Shown here in pieces: positions 49,301-61,340 of a stretch of 64,000 bases of DNA (its first letter is position 1; each line of letters begins with the position of its first letter). The notes below the pieces were generated by a model. It saw only the letters and a list, made by a program, of their open reading frames with translations, did no database searches and was not told the origin of the DNA. The stretch is from Antedon mediterranea (taxonomy: Eukaryota > Echinodermata > Crinoidea > Comatulida > Antedonidae). Position numbers and translations under genes: made by a program. The DNA is taken from contig NC_092679.1 of the NCBI RefSeq assembly GCF_964355755.1, forward strand, positions 1,612,001-1,676,000. The letters are read 5' to 3'.

Positions 49301-50413
49301 TCTAACTTGCCATCACTACCGGTGACCGGTAAACAAGCTTTGTTCATCCACACCAGCATTTGTTATAAATCTTTATGAATTTGAAATAATTAGAAATGGT
49401 GAATAAATTGATAATTGGTACTTAATTACAGTATTTAAATTTCTACAACAAGCAGTATTTAACTTCCTTGGCAAAAAATTTCAGGAAATGGAATCGAAAC
49501 TTTGAATGCAGATGGAGCATTAAATCTATTAGGGGCCTACTATTACTTTGTTATCATTAACAAAATATTTTAAGACAGAAGAAGCAATATAGTGGAAAAA
49601 TCTGTAGTTAAGGAAAACACTGGGGAGCAAATGGCAACATCTTCAATGGCATTTCGAATGAGAAACGATCTGTACTTGCAAAGAAACAAAGATATGAATT
49701 ATGAATGAATTCGAAACATGCATCTTTTGTTCAGTCCAAAATTAACAAGACATCTGATTAATAATAATTAATAGTAATTCACTTACAGTAGGTGGTCTAT
49801 AAGTAAAACCAACTGTTAAGGAGATAATATACAGGGCTTCAAAATGGTAAATGGCGGCCATTTTTAATTTATGCTAATGAACCCACTTCACGATGTCCGA
49901 TTTTGGTAAACTTTGGATATGATGTTAATTTGGACCATATCAACCAGACAAAACAAAAACAAATTATGTTGCAATTTGTTCTAGGTTCAACCATACTTTT
50001 ACTGGACTATAGGTAGAAACCATTTTTAACTTGCTATGTTAATTAAAAGTCAAGTTATAAGCCAAAATACGTTTAAAATGGCGGCCATCTTGGATTTCAA
50101 CATGATGGCTGAAATAGAATATTTTCAACTTTAATAACAATATAGTTGGAATCTTCACTATCACAAACATAGGCATAGACACCATTTTTAACTTGCTACG
50201 TCACTTAAAAGTCAACTTATAAGCCAAAATAAGTCTGAAATGGCGGCCATTTTGTTTTTCACATTTTAATGGTGAAGATCTAAAAATTGAGCCGGCTAAA
50301 CAGCAAATTTGAATTTAGCACCCCAAAATTACCCTAAAACACATGTTTATTCGCTTTTAACACAAAATGCCTACAGCATTTCATTTTTCTCAAATCTGGA
50401 CTACCGTAGTCTA
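46346..50413. mobile_element. Foldback-like element D with long, tandemly repeated inverted arms
   Basis: Termini TAGACTAGTCCAGAT (left) and the complementary ATCTGGACTACCGTAGTCTA (right). The left arm (to about 47170) holds four or five tandem units of about 162 bp; the right arm (from about 50015) holds about two in inverse orientation. Each unit opens with an ATGGCCGCCAT-like palindrome. Flanking TA is compatible with a Tc1/mariner-like target. The middle has no transposase frame and carries a nested family B copy. Inferred non-autonomous. Confidence 0.75.
47685..48239. mobile_element. Family B TTAA-flanked element (555 bp), nested in foldback element D
   Basis: TTAAAGATGTATTGTCCCTT at the left and the complementary end at the right with TTAA on both sides. 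It lies between the two arms of the foldback element, so it inserted later. Confidence 0.88.
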
Positions 50414-50659
50414 TAATGCATTCTTGATGCATCATACAAGAAATATTATTAGTATACAAATAATGCACAAGTCAGAGTGCGTTAGTGGAGATGTGGCGCA
50501 CTAAAGGGTATTTACAATGGTGCGATATGCACTAGGGAAAGTATCATGCAAAGTGCATGATAGTGAAAAAATAAAGAGTGCACACGTAAGTCATTTCAGC
50601 TCGTCTTATTGGCTACATCCTTGAACCCATTTTATAATTGCTTTTAATTTAATATTCCT

Positions 50660-50735
50660 ATCTTCATCATCAGTATCATCATCATCATCGTCATTATCAT
50701 CATCTTCATCAGTATCAACTATCATCATCATCATA
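50660..50735 (+). repeat. (ATC)n microsatellite
   Basis: Imperfect CATCATCAT run; it produces an acidic low-complexity frame on the minus strand that is not a gene. Confidence 0.9.
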
Positions 50736-50877
50736 CTTGTCAAAATAGCAAGTATATATTGCTTGCTTTGTTGATTTTTTTGCACGATAACGTCCGCAAT
50801 TTTCAAGTTGTCGTCCTAAATTGATTTTTTAAGAAAATCGATATCTTGATTTAATGTCATAAAAGCTTATTAAAATA

Positions 50878-51065
50878 TCAGGTTATTAATATTATATCTG
50901 CATCTTCAATATGAGATGAAAATGTTAAATACTCTCTGTTGCTACTGCATTTTGACAAGTATTTTTTTTGGTTTGAATGCGAAAATGTATGAATATGTTC
51001 ATCTGCATTGATCATATTCTTTAATTTTTCCTCAAATGTTGCTGCAGCCTCATTTTCAACTGTTT
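50878..51065 (-). CDS. Orphan exon candidate, unidentified
   Basis: On the minus strand an acceptor-like stretch (TTCTCTCTAAAAACAG) ends at 51066 and opens a frame of about 62 codons to a TGA at 50880. The peptide is mixed and charged (TVENEAAATFEEKLKNM; later LSKCSSNREYLTFSSHIED), unlike the low-complexity frames nearby. It could be the last exon of an undetected minus-strand gene, a pseudogene fragment or chance. The TTAA-flanked element C begins about 50 bp upstream, so an earlier exon could be separated by that insertion. No family recognised. Confidence 0.25.
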
Positions 51066-51112
51066 CTGTTTTTAGAGAGAATGATACAAAATATGGCAAC
51101 TTATTGTAATGT

Positions 51113-51745
51113 TTAAAGCCCCATTCCCTACGTTTTTTAGATCTAATTTAAGATCACAAACTATATTTAATGTAAAAATAATACTATATGGTCCTATTGC
51201 GATAACTTTTTTCGTCTTTTAAACAGTTAAAAATGTGAAAAATAAATCGATTCTAATAATTATAGCGGCCCGCTATAAATCCCAAAATGCATTGCGCGCG
51301 GATTGATATTTTTGTTTTTCACCTGTAATTCGCCCACTTTTCGATCGATCGTGAAGCCAAAACAAATGGAAGACTCCTAACTTTTCAGCGAAAATACCGG
51401 GTTTTCCCCAATTTGTATCAACGGAGTCTGGCAAAAATAGAAAGACAATTAATGCAGCAACTATACAACGTCAGGCTAGGTATATAGCTAGCGTACGATG
51501 TTCGTACGTTATCGATGTTTACCAGCTAGGCCTACAAAACTAAGCCTAGCTAGGCCAGGCCTAAGACCGTCCACAAGAGGTCGATCGCCGCGAGCTACTT
51601 AGGTAGTGCATTGTTTCTCACTTTTTATCATAATTTACCATAAAACGTACATTTAAGACAAGGAATGACATGGTTTAATGTTTTTAAAGTGATATATTTA
51701 TTATTTTCCAAAAAACGTCCAAAATTGCAGGGAAGGGGTCTTTAA
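51113..51745. mobile_element. Family C TTAA-flanked element (633 bp)
   Basis: Borders TTAA-AGCCCCATTCCCT and AGGGAAGGGGTCT-TTAA form imperfect terminal inverted repeats. Inside are an AGGCCTA cluster and CG-rich patches (TTGCGCGCGG, TCGCCGCGAG). No transposase frame. Confidence 0.75.
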
Positions 51746-54700
51746 GAATTGTTACAATAAGTGTTGCAGTTTTTCTTTTAAACCGTTTCTGTTCTAGTAA
51801 AATTGTTTGTGGTAAGCAACAATGTTCCTTAATGTCATAGTTCGAGTCTGATAGTCATTAGTTGGTTCCTCACAAAACCATTGTCAATTTTTGACATCCT
51901 TTCGTTTTCTTTTTATTTTGTACTTTAATTTCATCTATTACCACAGATATTATTGTATTGTCTTCCTTGTTCACACTAAGGTAATAATGTCTGGCAACCC
52001 AACTTTATTATTAGTTTGTTGTGGTCCATATCCTTCTGAAATAACCATCTTCTTTATAGCAATTAATTCTGTAGTCATTGTCTTGCTGAACTTAACATAT
52101 ATGTAATATACTGATTTTGTTACTTAATTTTAGAGACCACCATCAAAATGTTAACCAGACACACTGAGCTGTACTATGTAAATTTAATCTGTGTTAATGA
52201 TTTAATAGTAGCAGTAATAAGTCAACTTTAGATTATTCGTTTATTCATAGTGGTTGATTAGAGAACTGTACTGTAAGTAAATTAATCTTTTCAAAAACTG
52301 CTTTAGGATGGATGGCTTATTGATTTTCTGAAATAGATTATTAAACGCTAGAAATAAAATGTATTACGACAGGTGTGTGGCGAAGATTTCTTATGTGAAC
52401 ATGTATGCCCTTGGTCAATACTAGATTACTGTACTGTACAAGTTTTCTTGTTTTCTTGTTTTCTAACTTGGATTTGAAACCTATAAACCTAAGTATAAAA
52501 CAACAAAAAAAATGATGAAATACATTTTTGTGATAAAATTCAAATATGCGTTTTCAATTTATTTGAAAAAGTAGTTTTATAATAATGGCTCCATCTCAAT
52601 ACTTTCAGTGATTGCTATTCTATTCTTTCTTTTCACACCTATTAAAGTTTATTATCATATACACTCTAATGTTTTTCTTTGGCTTTTTATTCTCTATAGC
52701 TTGAATATGATGAGTCATCATTATTGAATTGTTAGTTTCCACCCCCAATTTATTCCACCCTTTATACTAACAAGTTATTGTATATTAACCCTTGATCCTG
52801 TGCATTTTGTTTTCCAAATAACAATGAAAGCGTAGATACTGTAGTTGCTCTAGATACCCTTTTATTTTGAACTAAATTTTTACAAAAGTTGAATGATTCC
52901 GAAATTGAATGCTCAACCCTAAGGACAATCAAAGTATATCGAAACATCAATAAACTCGACAATTCTTTTTAGAAATGTACACATTTGCCATGGCAACCTT
53001 CAAACAATAATATAACAATATATATGATATATGAATCGTAACAAAAAATGTCAATAAGTCAACATCTATTACTCATAAAGCGCGTTTGTGGTTTTAAAAA
53101 CTTTTTGTGAGTCATTATGATAAACTAACAATAGGCCTTTTTACAACAAACATTTGTTTTGGTAATGAATGCATCTGATAAAAGAACAACTCTTTATTGA
53201 TAAAAGACATCTATTTACAGAGGGAAGTTTTGTTTTACAGAATAATAGTTAAGAGATGGGCGCCAAATTCTATGGTTTGGAGGATTATTTTATTATTGTA
53301 TTTGTAAAAATCAGGTCCGTTAAAAATGAGGAAAAAGCTTACAGTTTCAAGAGTCTTTGATATAAGTGTTAAAAATGGTTTTGTTGTTTAGAGAAATAGA
53401 TTTTATCATAAATACTGTATAAATTGTGATATGAGGTTACGTAGTAGAGATTTTACTTTTTTTTTGAGTGCTGCCATTTATCCTCATCTAGCTGTAATAG
53501 TATTTTTGACTTCAAAATTATTTAAACCCAATAGCTTTTACATACTCTTATTACACAATTAAAGAATAGGTTTCCTTAACTGATAAATTATAAACTGCTC
53601 TTTTAACTGCTATCCAGGCATTATAATACTTTACATTATGTAAGTTGTGATTTGTTACAAAAGTGTGAACAGGCTTTCACCGTCTCCACCATTGACTGTT
53701 TTGATGGTTTCTGGGTCCAGGCGATGATCTAGTATTGATATGACCCACCTTGTTCCTTGAAAAGATTTTAACTATTAATATTATCCTACAAGTTTTTTTT
53801 TAGGGATGTTATATTTTCGTGTGATTAAATCTTTGATACAGCTTTAATCCCTATTTCAACTTGTTCCTGTGTGTGTACTGTATTAGGTTTTAGTTTTGGC
53901 TTTGATCCTATTGTTATCCAGGATATGTAACCAGTCTGTTAAAGTAATTAACTCAAGAGCCATATGCTTTAAAAACACTTCTATATACAAACATTTGACA
54001 AACACTTTCCTATTCAAACATTTCATGAAAAGTTTTCTTTTCTGAATGAAAAGAAAGAAATACTTTATCTGGGATAATAGCTATTTGAATAATGATAAAT
54101 GCAGTATCATTGTTTGTAGTGTGTTTATTATCTAAATGCAAAGAAATTCAAAAACTTCCTAGCATTAAAATATTGAAGATCAAAGAGTGCAAAAAGTTTC
54201 CCTGGCAACTAAATAAATATTATGCTTCTGCTACATAGTGCCGAATAAACCGATTATTTAAAAAATCTAATTTTTATATGGATTGCATTTCTGCTCAATT
54301 TTTTTATCCAAAATAACTGTTTAATTTAAATCAGTTGGTATTAATTGTTAGAATTACCAATTTTATGCAGCAGAAACAGGGCCTACAAGTGTCAGATCAA
54401 GTCTCTTTCAACACTGAGTTACTCTAGACACTGCCTTTATATTACATAACTTGCAAACATAATGTTAAGTTATTTACCATTATTAATAGTTTTATGATCA
54501 TGGAAGAAAAGGAGAAAATACATTCAAATTGAATTGAGTTTTAAAATTCTCTCCTCAACTAGCAATTATGAAATCTACCATTAATTTTAATTAATTTTGA
54601 GTACTAAGTTATTTACTGTAAACACTGCCTTTATACAAAACGGTCAAGAAGACACTACTTTAAAAAGGTTATTCAGAGGTTTCTTTCTCCCTTTCACTCT

Positions 54701-55558
54701 AACAACTTCCTCACTGTCTATTAAAATATTGGTTTTAAACTATTTTGGCAGATGATAAAAAAGGAAGAAAAACACTGTAAAACCAAAGCTACTTTTCCTT
54801 GTGGAATTACTTTCAAGTTATAAAAACCCTTTTTTTTTGTTCAAGGCCTAGTATCGTTATCATGTGCTTTTGGCAATAGTTAATAGAATATTATGTCAGG
54901 TTTTCTTGAAGAACCATGTAATTTGGCTGAAGTTCTATGTTTACCAGTTCTGTTCTAAAGAGGTAATATTGTTCAAGTGGTTTGGCCCGTATGTCCTTAT
55001 TTCCTTTTCGAATAATCTTCGAAACAATCGCAATATGGTACCATGTTACAATACATAAGGAAGTGTTTTTAAAATGAACTGTAAACATGCCCTTTATCAT
55101 CCATACTGTTGTTTAAATAAAGTACATTTTAAGGTTAGGTGTTATTGTTTTTTCGCACTCTTTTATACCAAAAATCTGTAACTGAATGCTTATAAGAGGC
55201 CACAGATTTCAACCCAAATAGAAAATATACATTAACCTTCTGTTGATGAACTGTGTTGAATATTATTACATCACGTTCGACACTTAGTACTGTTTTTGAT
55301 ACAGTATTAATTTGTTTGTTTTATACAGTATAATAGTAGATGCCAGAAATCTTTTCAATATTAACATTACATGGATTATAGTAGCATGGATTCCATATTT
55401 TGTTATTATTTATCTGGACCTAATTGAGTACAATTTGAGTACAAATATTTCAATTTACTGTTAGATAACCATAATAAATGCACTCGCTCTCAAAGTAATA
55501 ATGACTTATCTATTCTGTTATGGAATAACTCTCATGGTAAAAGAACTTTTGTTTATAG
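51746..55558. other. Gene-free AT-rich sequence
   Basis: Only short, AT-driven open frames without domains or splice context. No repeat family apart from the solo terminus near 54369. Confidence 0.55.
54369..54386. mobile_element. Solo terminus matching the Harbinger-like element
   Basis: GCAGCAGAAACAGGGCC matches the right end of the element at 55559-56362. No matching left end is clear, though TTCTGCTACA near 54226 may be a remnant. Confidence 0.4.
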
Positions 55559-56362
55559 GGGCCTGTTTCTGCTGCAACTGCTCAAAATACGGTATAAAAA
55601 TACGGTATTTTTTAGTATCCCGTTTCTGCTAACAATACTTCTTGGGTGGTCGTGTTAAATTTCATCCTTTTTACCCAAATTGCAATTCATTTATTTGGTC
55701 GATAATTAAAAGTCGCAATAAAGGAAGTTTTACGTCTCACTTTCAACAGCCTAGCCCTAGTGATAGAGATGTTGTGAGAGCACAGAAAACATCGTAATGG
55801 GGACAAGTAATTCATTCCCTCCACGAGTTATTTTCTTTTGCAATGTTGTACTGCTTCGCAGGCTCTTTAGCCTTGAATTTACTTGCTTTGGAGACAAGTC
55901 TATTCCGTACTCCTGCTGATTTATTTTTTTAGAAATGTCTTTATAAATGTGGTTGTCCCTTTTATTACCTTTTAGTTGGCCGGACATTTTAGCTCCTTCC
56001 CCACACAGATTTATATAGTAAATACTGTGACGTCTTCGCTCCACATTATCGCCGAATATATCTATACACGTGTCTGACAGCGACAGAAAATAAAAACACG
56101 ATGTTGTCCTCATGTCATAGGTAAAAAAAAAAACGGTATTTTTTATTGGCAGCAGAAAAGGGTACAAAAAATACGGTATAAATTTGTAAATACCGTATTT
56201 TATCCACAAATTTTGTTGGAAAAATACGGTTTACAAAATACGGTATTTTTTTATGAGCGCAGTTTCTGCTGACAAAAAATATGGTATATATTATATATTT
56301 TATACAGTATTTTTTGAATACCGTATAAAATACGGTATTTTCTTGGCAGCAGAAACAGGGCC
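55559..56362 (-). mobile_element. Harbinger-like element remnant with Myb/SANT fragment
   Basis: Terminal inverted repeats GGCCTGTTTCTGCTGC (left) and GCAGCAGAAACAGGGCC (right). Subterminal zones are packed with AAAATACGGTATTTT-like palindromes. A minus-strand frame (56209-55757) includes a short Myb/SANT-like stretch (IYKDISKKINQQEYG, LSPKQVNSRLKSL), as in the DNA-binding protein of PIF/Harbinger transposons. The frame lacks the first helix and a sensible start, so it is a decayed remnant. Confidence 0.6.
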
Positions 56363-57779
56363 AATATCAACTAAACTATGGAATTCTCTACCAAATAACA
56401 TAAAATCAGAACCCCATGTCTTTGGCAACTTTTAAATCTTCACTATAGAAAACATATGTATTAACCTTTTTGCCTCATAGTTGTAAATAGTTTTATATCT
56501 CTTTTCTTTCTTTTTGCTTTTTTTTTTATATTTTATTTTTGTTATAAATATGTTTACTGTTTAATGTTTAATTTGTATTGAAAGTGTATTTCAGTTTAAA
56601 GAAAGAACAAATAAATAAATAAAATGTATATTTTGTCTTTCAAATTTAACCATAGTTCATCAATTATTATAAATGAGCAGATTGTATTTACCAGGAATTA
56701 TCTTTGTACCTCCAGGCGCTTACAATATTTACTTAATCAAAATGGATTTCTGTAAATTGTTTCCGTAATCCTTCAATATTTTTTTCTTCTACCGTACCTT
56801 TCAATCTTCAAACTATGTACTATTATTACGATATTGATAGCGAATTTGTTTGATTCTTTTCTGCCTCAGTGTTGTACAATCAATTATGAAAACATGTTGG
56901 AAAAATTGTTATTTGTTTCAGTTTTGAAATAGAGTATGCTTAATTAATAATAGTTTTCTAAGTACAGTGAAGGAGGAATAGATTAACATTATTTTACGCA
57001 CTGAATTGTAGGGCCCACACAGAGAGAGAAACACGCACACACTTTATACCATGCCTAGTTAAATTAATTTAACATACTAAATGATGTTTAAGCCATTACA
57101 ACCCCTGATGTACACATCCTGATGCGTGTTAACAATTTGCTTATTATACAGAATCTTACAATATCTAATAGACCTCAATATTCGATCTTTCATACAATAT
57201 AAAAAAGCTCTTTTTTGGTAAAATTTACACTGAATTAGATTTAGTTGTACAATATTTAATTACATTGATGGTAAAAATATAATCAAAATTTGGGATTGCC
57301 CATAATACATTAACAAAAAAAAGTAAACACTGTACATAAACAATTTTCAAGGAAGATACTAATTAAAATTAATATCTATCATTAGAAAAAATGCATTTAA
57401 AAAAAGCAGTAGTGAAGGTAAATCTGTATCAGTTACTTATAATTACAGACCCCTATTAATTATTTTGTATATACTTACTGTATATCCAATCTTCACCAGC
57501 TTGTTATGTATAACTACAAACAATTACACCTGGACATCAAATGTTTAATATTTGATAACACCTGGTTTATGTTAATTATATTTTTGACAGATGGTGAGTT
57601 TCCCAGATGTTTAAGCTTTGCTTTTTAAGATGTAACAATTACAAATAGTTGTTAATTAGTAGATATTTGTGATGAACAATCCTGGGGTCTATGACAGACG
57701 TTTCAACAAACTTAGCTTCTAATTTAAACAATGACAAATCATTTAAACAAATAAAATCAAATGAAATGCTAGGTGAGCA

Positions 57780-58145
57780 AGACAAATATACAAATTCACA
57801 CACGAGTTAACCGAGTCGCTTACTACAAAAGACCTGATAGATAACAATGCGCAAAGATAACACGCGATAACACAAAGTGATTACGCTCCGCACTCGTGAT
57901 TCACGCACCAGACACACCTCACTCAAAGCCGACGCACAACCGGCCTTGTGAGACTGATTTACACGATCCAATGAAGTTTTGCAGTTTATCCACTCACCCT
58001 ATTTATCGAGGGTTATTCGACTTATTGCTCAATGAAGCGTGTCATCTGCTTTGTCATACTCTTGATCAATGAGAGTTTCACAGTACGGTTGAATAATCGC
58101 GGATAGCTTCGCATTTCTGTCAAATCTGGCCTCGTAAATATTAGT
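57780..58145. promoter_or_regulatory. GC-richer island, possible promoter or first exon
   Basis: This stretch is clearly richer in CG dinucleotides (ACACGCGATAAC, CCGACGCACAACCGG, ATCGCGG) than the surrounding DNA. No convincing open frame. It could be a promoter or 5' exon of a gene with long introns extending past the window. Confidence 0.2.
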
Positions 58146-58536
58146 TTTTGTCGGTGGATAGTTTATTTAAGTGATGCAATGGAAATATAAATAAACCCAC
58201 TGAATTGATTTGATGATGTTCACCAATTATTGTCATATTGTGAGATTTGAGTAATATACATCTGTTTGCTTCCCACCTATACTTTGTTTTTCTAGCTTCT
58301 CTGCTTGATAATTTGGTTATAAATGTGTAGGTTTGTTGTCACGATTAAAACTTTTTAAAGTTATCATATATATTATAGTTTGAAATGCTTTAATATTTCT
58401 CTATATATGTTACCATACTGATTTTGATTAAAATTGTAATTGAATTATTGTATGTTCTTATTGAGTACCAAATCAGTCTAATCAAAACGTATACTTATTG
58501 AATTTGGATTTCTTTTTCTTGCTTGTAATTTATGTG

Positions 58537-58691
58537 CAAGCTCTGTCTACACTAAACTTTATGTGACAAAAACATTTTTATATATCCATATATGGACATG
58601 GTGATGTCATATCACTCTACTACATTTGGGTATATCACTACCATATTTGGGCATATCACAAACTAGTTTGATAGTGTAGACAGAGCTTTAG
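58537..58691. mobile_element. Family A miniature element
   Basis: Both ends present; boxes CCATATATGG and CCATATTTGG. The only copy seen in the right 18 kb. Confidence 0.9.
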
Positions 58692-59044
58692 ATTAAATTG
58701 TAATCATACATACCTCCTAAAATCAGAAGGGCGTCAGTCATGTTCAAAATTCATTTCAAATTTTCTCAGAACGCACGGTATTAGCAATGTCTGTTTTCTG
58801 TTGATTTATTTATGATGTTTTTTGCAATATTGTTATCTATAATTTAACATGTTTTTGAGGTATATAATAATATGTTTTAAACAAATCTGAATTATAATAA
58901 TGTAATGTTAAACATCGGCTGATGAAAGAAAAACGTGATGAAAACCAAAGTCAATGTAGCGTAGAATGACATCAGTACATTGTATAACCTTCAAACAATT
59001 TATGTAATAGTTGGTAAAAATGGTTTATATAATGTGCTTTATAT

Positions 59045-59210
59045 ACTCACGCGTGGGGAAAGGGTGGCATAAGTCGTCATCGCATAGAACTTACCGTGAC
59101 GGTGATCGTAAAACTCACCGAGCCAAGAAAGTCTTTGTCTTCCTGAGATCCAGATAATAACAAGTTGAGTGCGGTTGCGGGTTTAGAGCTCGCTCGTCCC
59201 AAGGTACTTT
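59045..59210 (+). promoter_or_regulatory. GC-richer patch ending in a donor-like GGTACTTT
   Basis: A short CG-containing patch (TCACGCGTGGGG to CTCGCTCGTCCCAAG) is followed by GTACTTTT, which could be the 5' splice site of a non-coding exon. No coding frame identified. Confidence 0.18.
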
Positions 59211-61261
59211 TAAATGGAATTGAAAGTAAATTTATTATTGTTCAAGCAATTTTTTTTCGAAAGGCCAAACATGAAAAAAAGAGATGGAATTTTAAATAAA
59301 TCATTGAACATAAACTTTCTCTTGTTGAAAGTTCGTTGTACTATTTGTGATTGGATAAACAGTTTTACAGATTTACCCTCTACAGTTTAAGCGATAATCC
59401 ATAGCGTTTAAACGTTGATTATAAATGTTGCACGATGTTTTGCAATTTTAAGCTTCCATACAAATGGCGTATCAAAAGTACAATTAAAAACCACCCTATA
59501 GTAACTGATAAAAGGGGCAAATACACAGCAATGAATTTTAGTACATGTGCCTCTCCATATTTCAATGTCCACATGATTGTGATACTGAATGATACTGAAT
59601 TATATATTTATTAATATCCATGCCAAAGCTGTAAAATAATGATATCTACAAAATTTAATATTAAAATAGAAGTTATTGATTGTCATAGGAAACTGAGGTT
59701 ACAGTTTTGACATTACACGCATATTGATGTATGTTGGTGATATCAAGCATTCTCAGAAAATACCTATTAATTTATTCATTAATGTATCAAGTATTCATTT
59801 GCTTTTCTTTCATCCGTTTTCTAATCCGGTCATTCACTCATAATTTTGTTCATTTATTTTATTCAATGATAGATATTCATTTGTTTGCTTATGCCTTCAT
59901 TCTATCCCTGTTTTCCCCTTCATTTCTCTCTTTCCTTTATTAATTTAAATCATCAATTATTTCCACATTCGTTTATTCTTACTCTTTTCATAAATGGACC
60001 GTCGGTGTTGTCAAATTGAAATTGCTAAAATATATTAATATTAAAATCATTATCTTTTGGATGTTACACATACAATATTTCCTTGGTATTTTCAAAGATA
60101 CCCCAGTCTTTTAACACAAAGCTTACAGAATAAACACATTTATGCATGACCATCATGCACCTCAATCTGTTATTTCTGAGCAGACCACCAGAATGAATAC
60201 ATCACCAGATATGCATTAACTGGTCTAAATACCAAATGCACACTCTGCTGGTGTAATGTATATTGTGGCTTGTTGATGTTGAAACTTAAAACGTTCTCAT
60301 TGTGAAGGCTAAATGAACTTTTAGCATACAATAATATTATCATGCAATCTATTTTCCCAAAAAACTGTAGTATGTTTTTAAACCAACTATTTTCTTATAA
60401 ATAATACCATAAATAAAAATACTAATTTTCTGTTTAAATTTTCTATTATGATTTCTGAACTATACAGTAGGTCTGCATCGAACTTCTATAATAATAGAGT
60501 ATTGTATTTTTGATAGCAAATTATACCAATTATATTTATTACATCATAAAATTGTTAAATTATTGCCTAGGAATAATTCAATGTGCAAATAATAATTTAT
60601 ATGTTAATTTGATTCTTAGAAAATGTTTTTTATATATAGTATCTTAATTTATTTTTGCCTCTTAAATTGACATTGGTGATGTGTAATGCACTTTTGCTTT
60701 GAATAAAAACACAGTAATATTTTCTTAGGTTTCCTTACAGATGAACATTAAAAACACAAAAAGAGAAACTATATTATGTTTTATAAATTGAAACTGTTTT
60801 TCTAGGCTCAATATCCATCATCAAAGAATGTTGTTTCAAGATAATTTTTAAAAACCAAACTGCTATTCTGTACCGTATTAATACTAATACGATATGACAC
60901 ACGTCCATTTATGCAATCAAATGATATAAAAGTATGAGTTCCTTTTTTAACATAATATGTAAGAAATAAAAAATAATTGAAAATTTATATTGATTTTGAA
61001 CGTCTGATCACGACGTGTACATGACTCTATAGCTGTGAAACTGAGGCCTTTTGAAGGATAGCTAGGAGAAGAGGTATCTCTTGTCACCTATTAGTGTAAA
61101 GAGTACACAGTATATTGACGACAAGATATTGATTCAGAACTAAGCAATCGTAATACTAAGCTAACTTATGGTAATATTAGAATTCAGAATGTTTTGTAAC
61201 TAGACAAGAATATTTTAAGCGTACATCCAGCAATTAATTAAATCACAAATAATAGCTAATT

Positions 61262-61340
61262 AATAATAATAATAATTGTCTTTTATATAGCGCCTAACCA
61301 AAATAAATGTTCTCCAAGGCGCTACGACCGCAAGGCTTGA
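61262..61340 (+). mobile_element. Possible SINE tail with (AAT)n
   Basis: (AAT)n followed by TTTTATATAGCGCCTAACCA and CCAAGGCGCTACGACC. A similar TTTATATAGCGCCTAATG occurs near 48963. The head is not identifiable. Confidence 0.35.

Noticed and set aside
50606-50806. Acidic minus-strand frame (runs of Asp)
   Set aside because: Entirely produced by the (ATC)n microsatellite.
59731-59943. 70-codon hydrophobic plus-strand frame
   Set aside because: Composition follows a T-rich stretch of imperfect TTCATT repeats; no signal or domain pattern.
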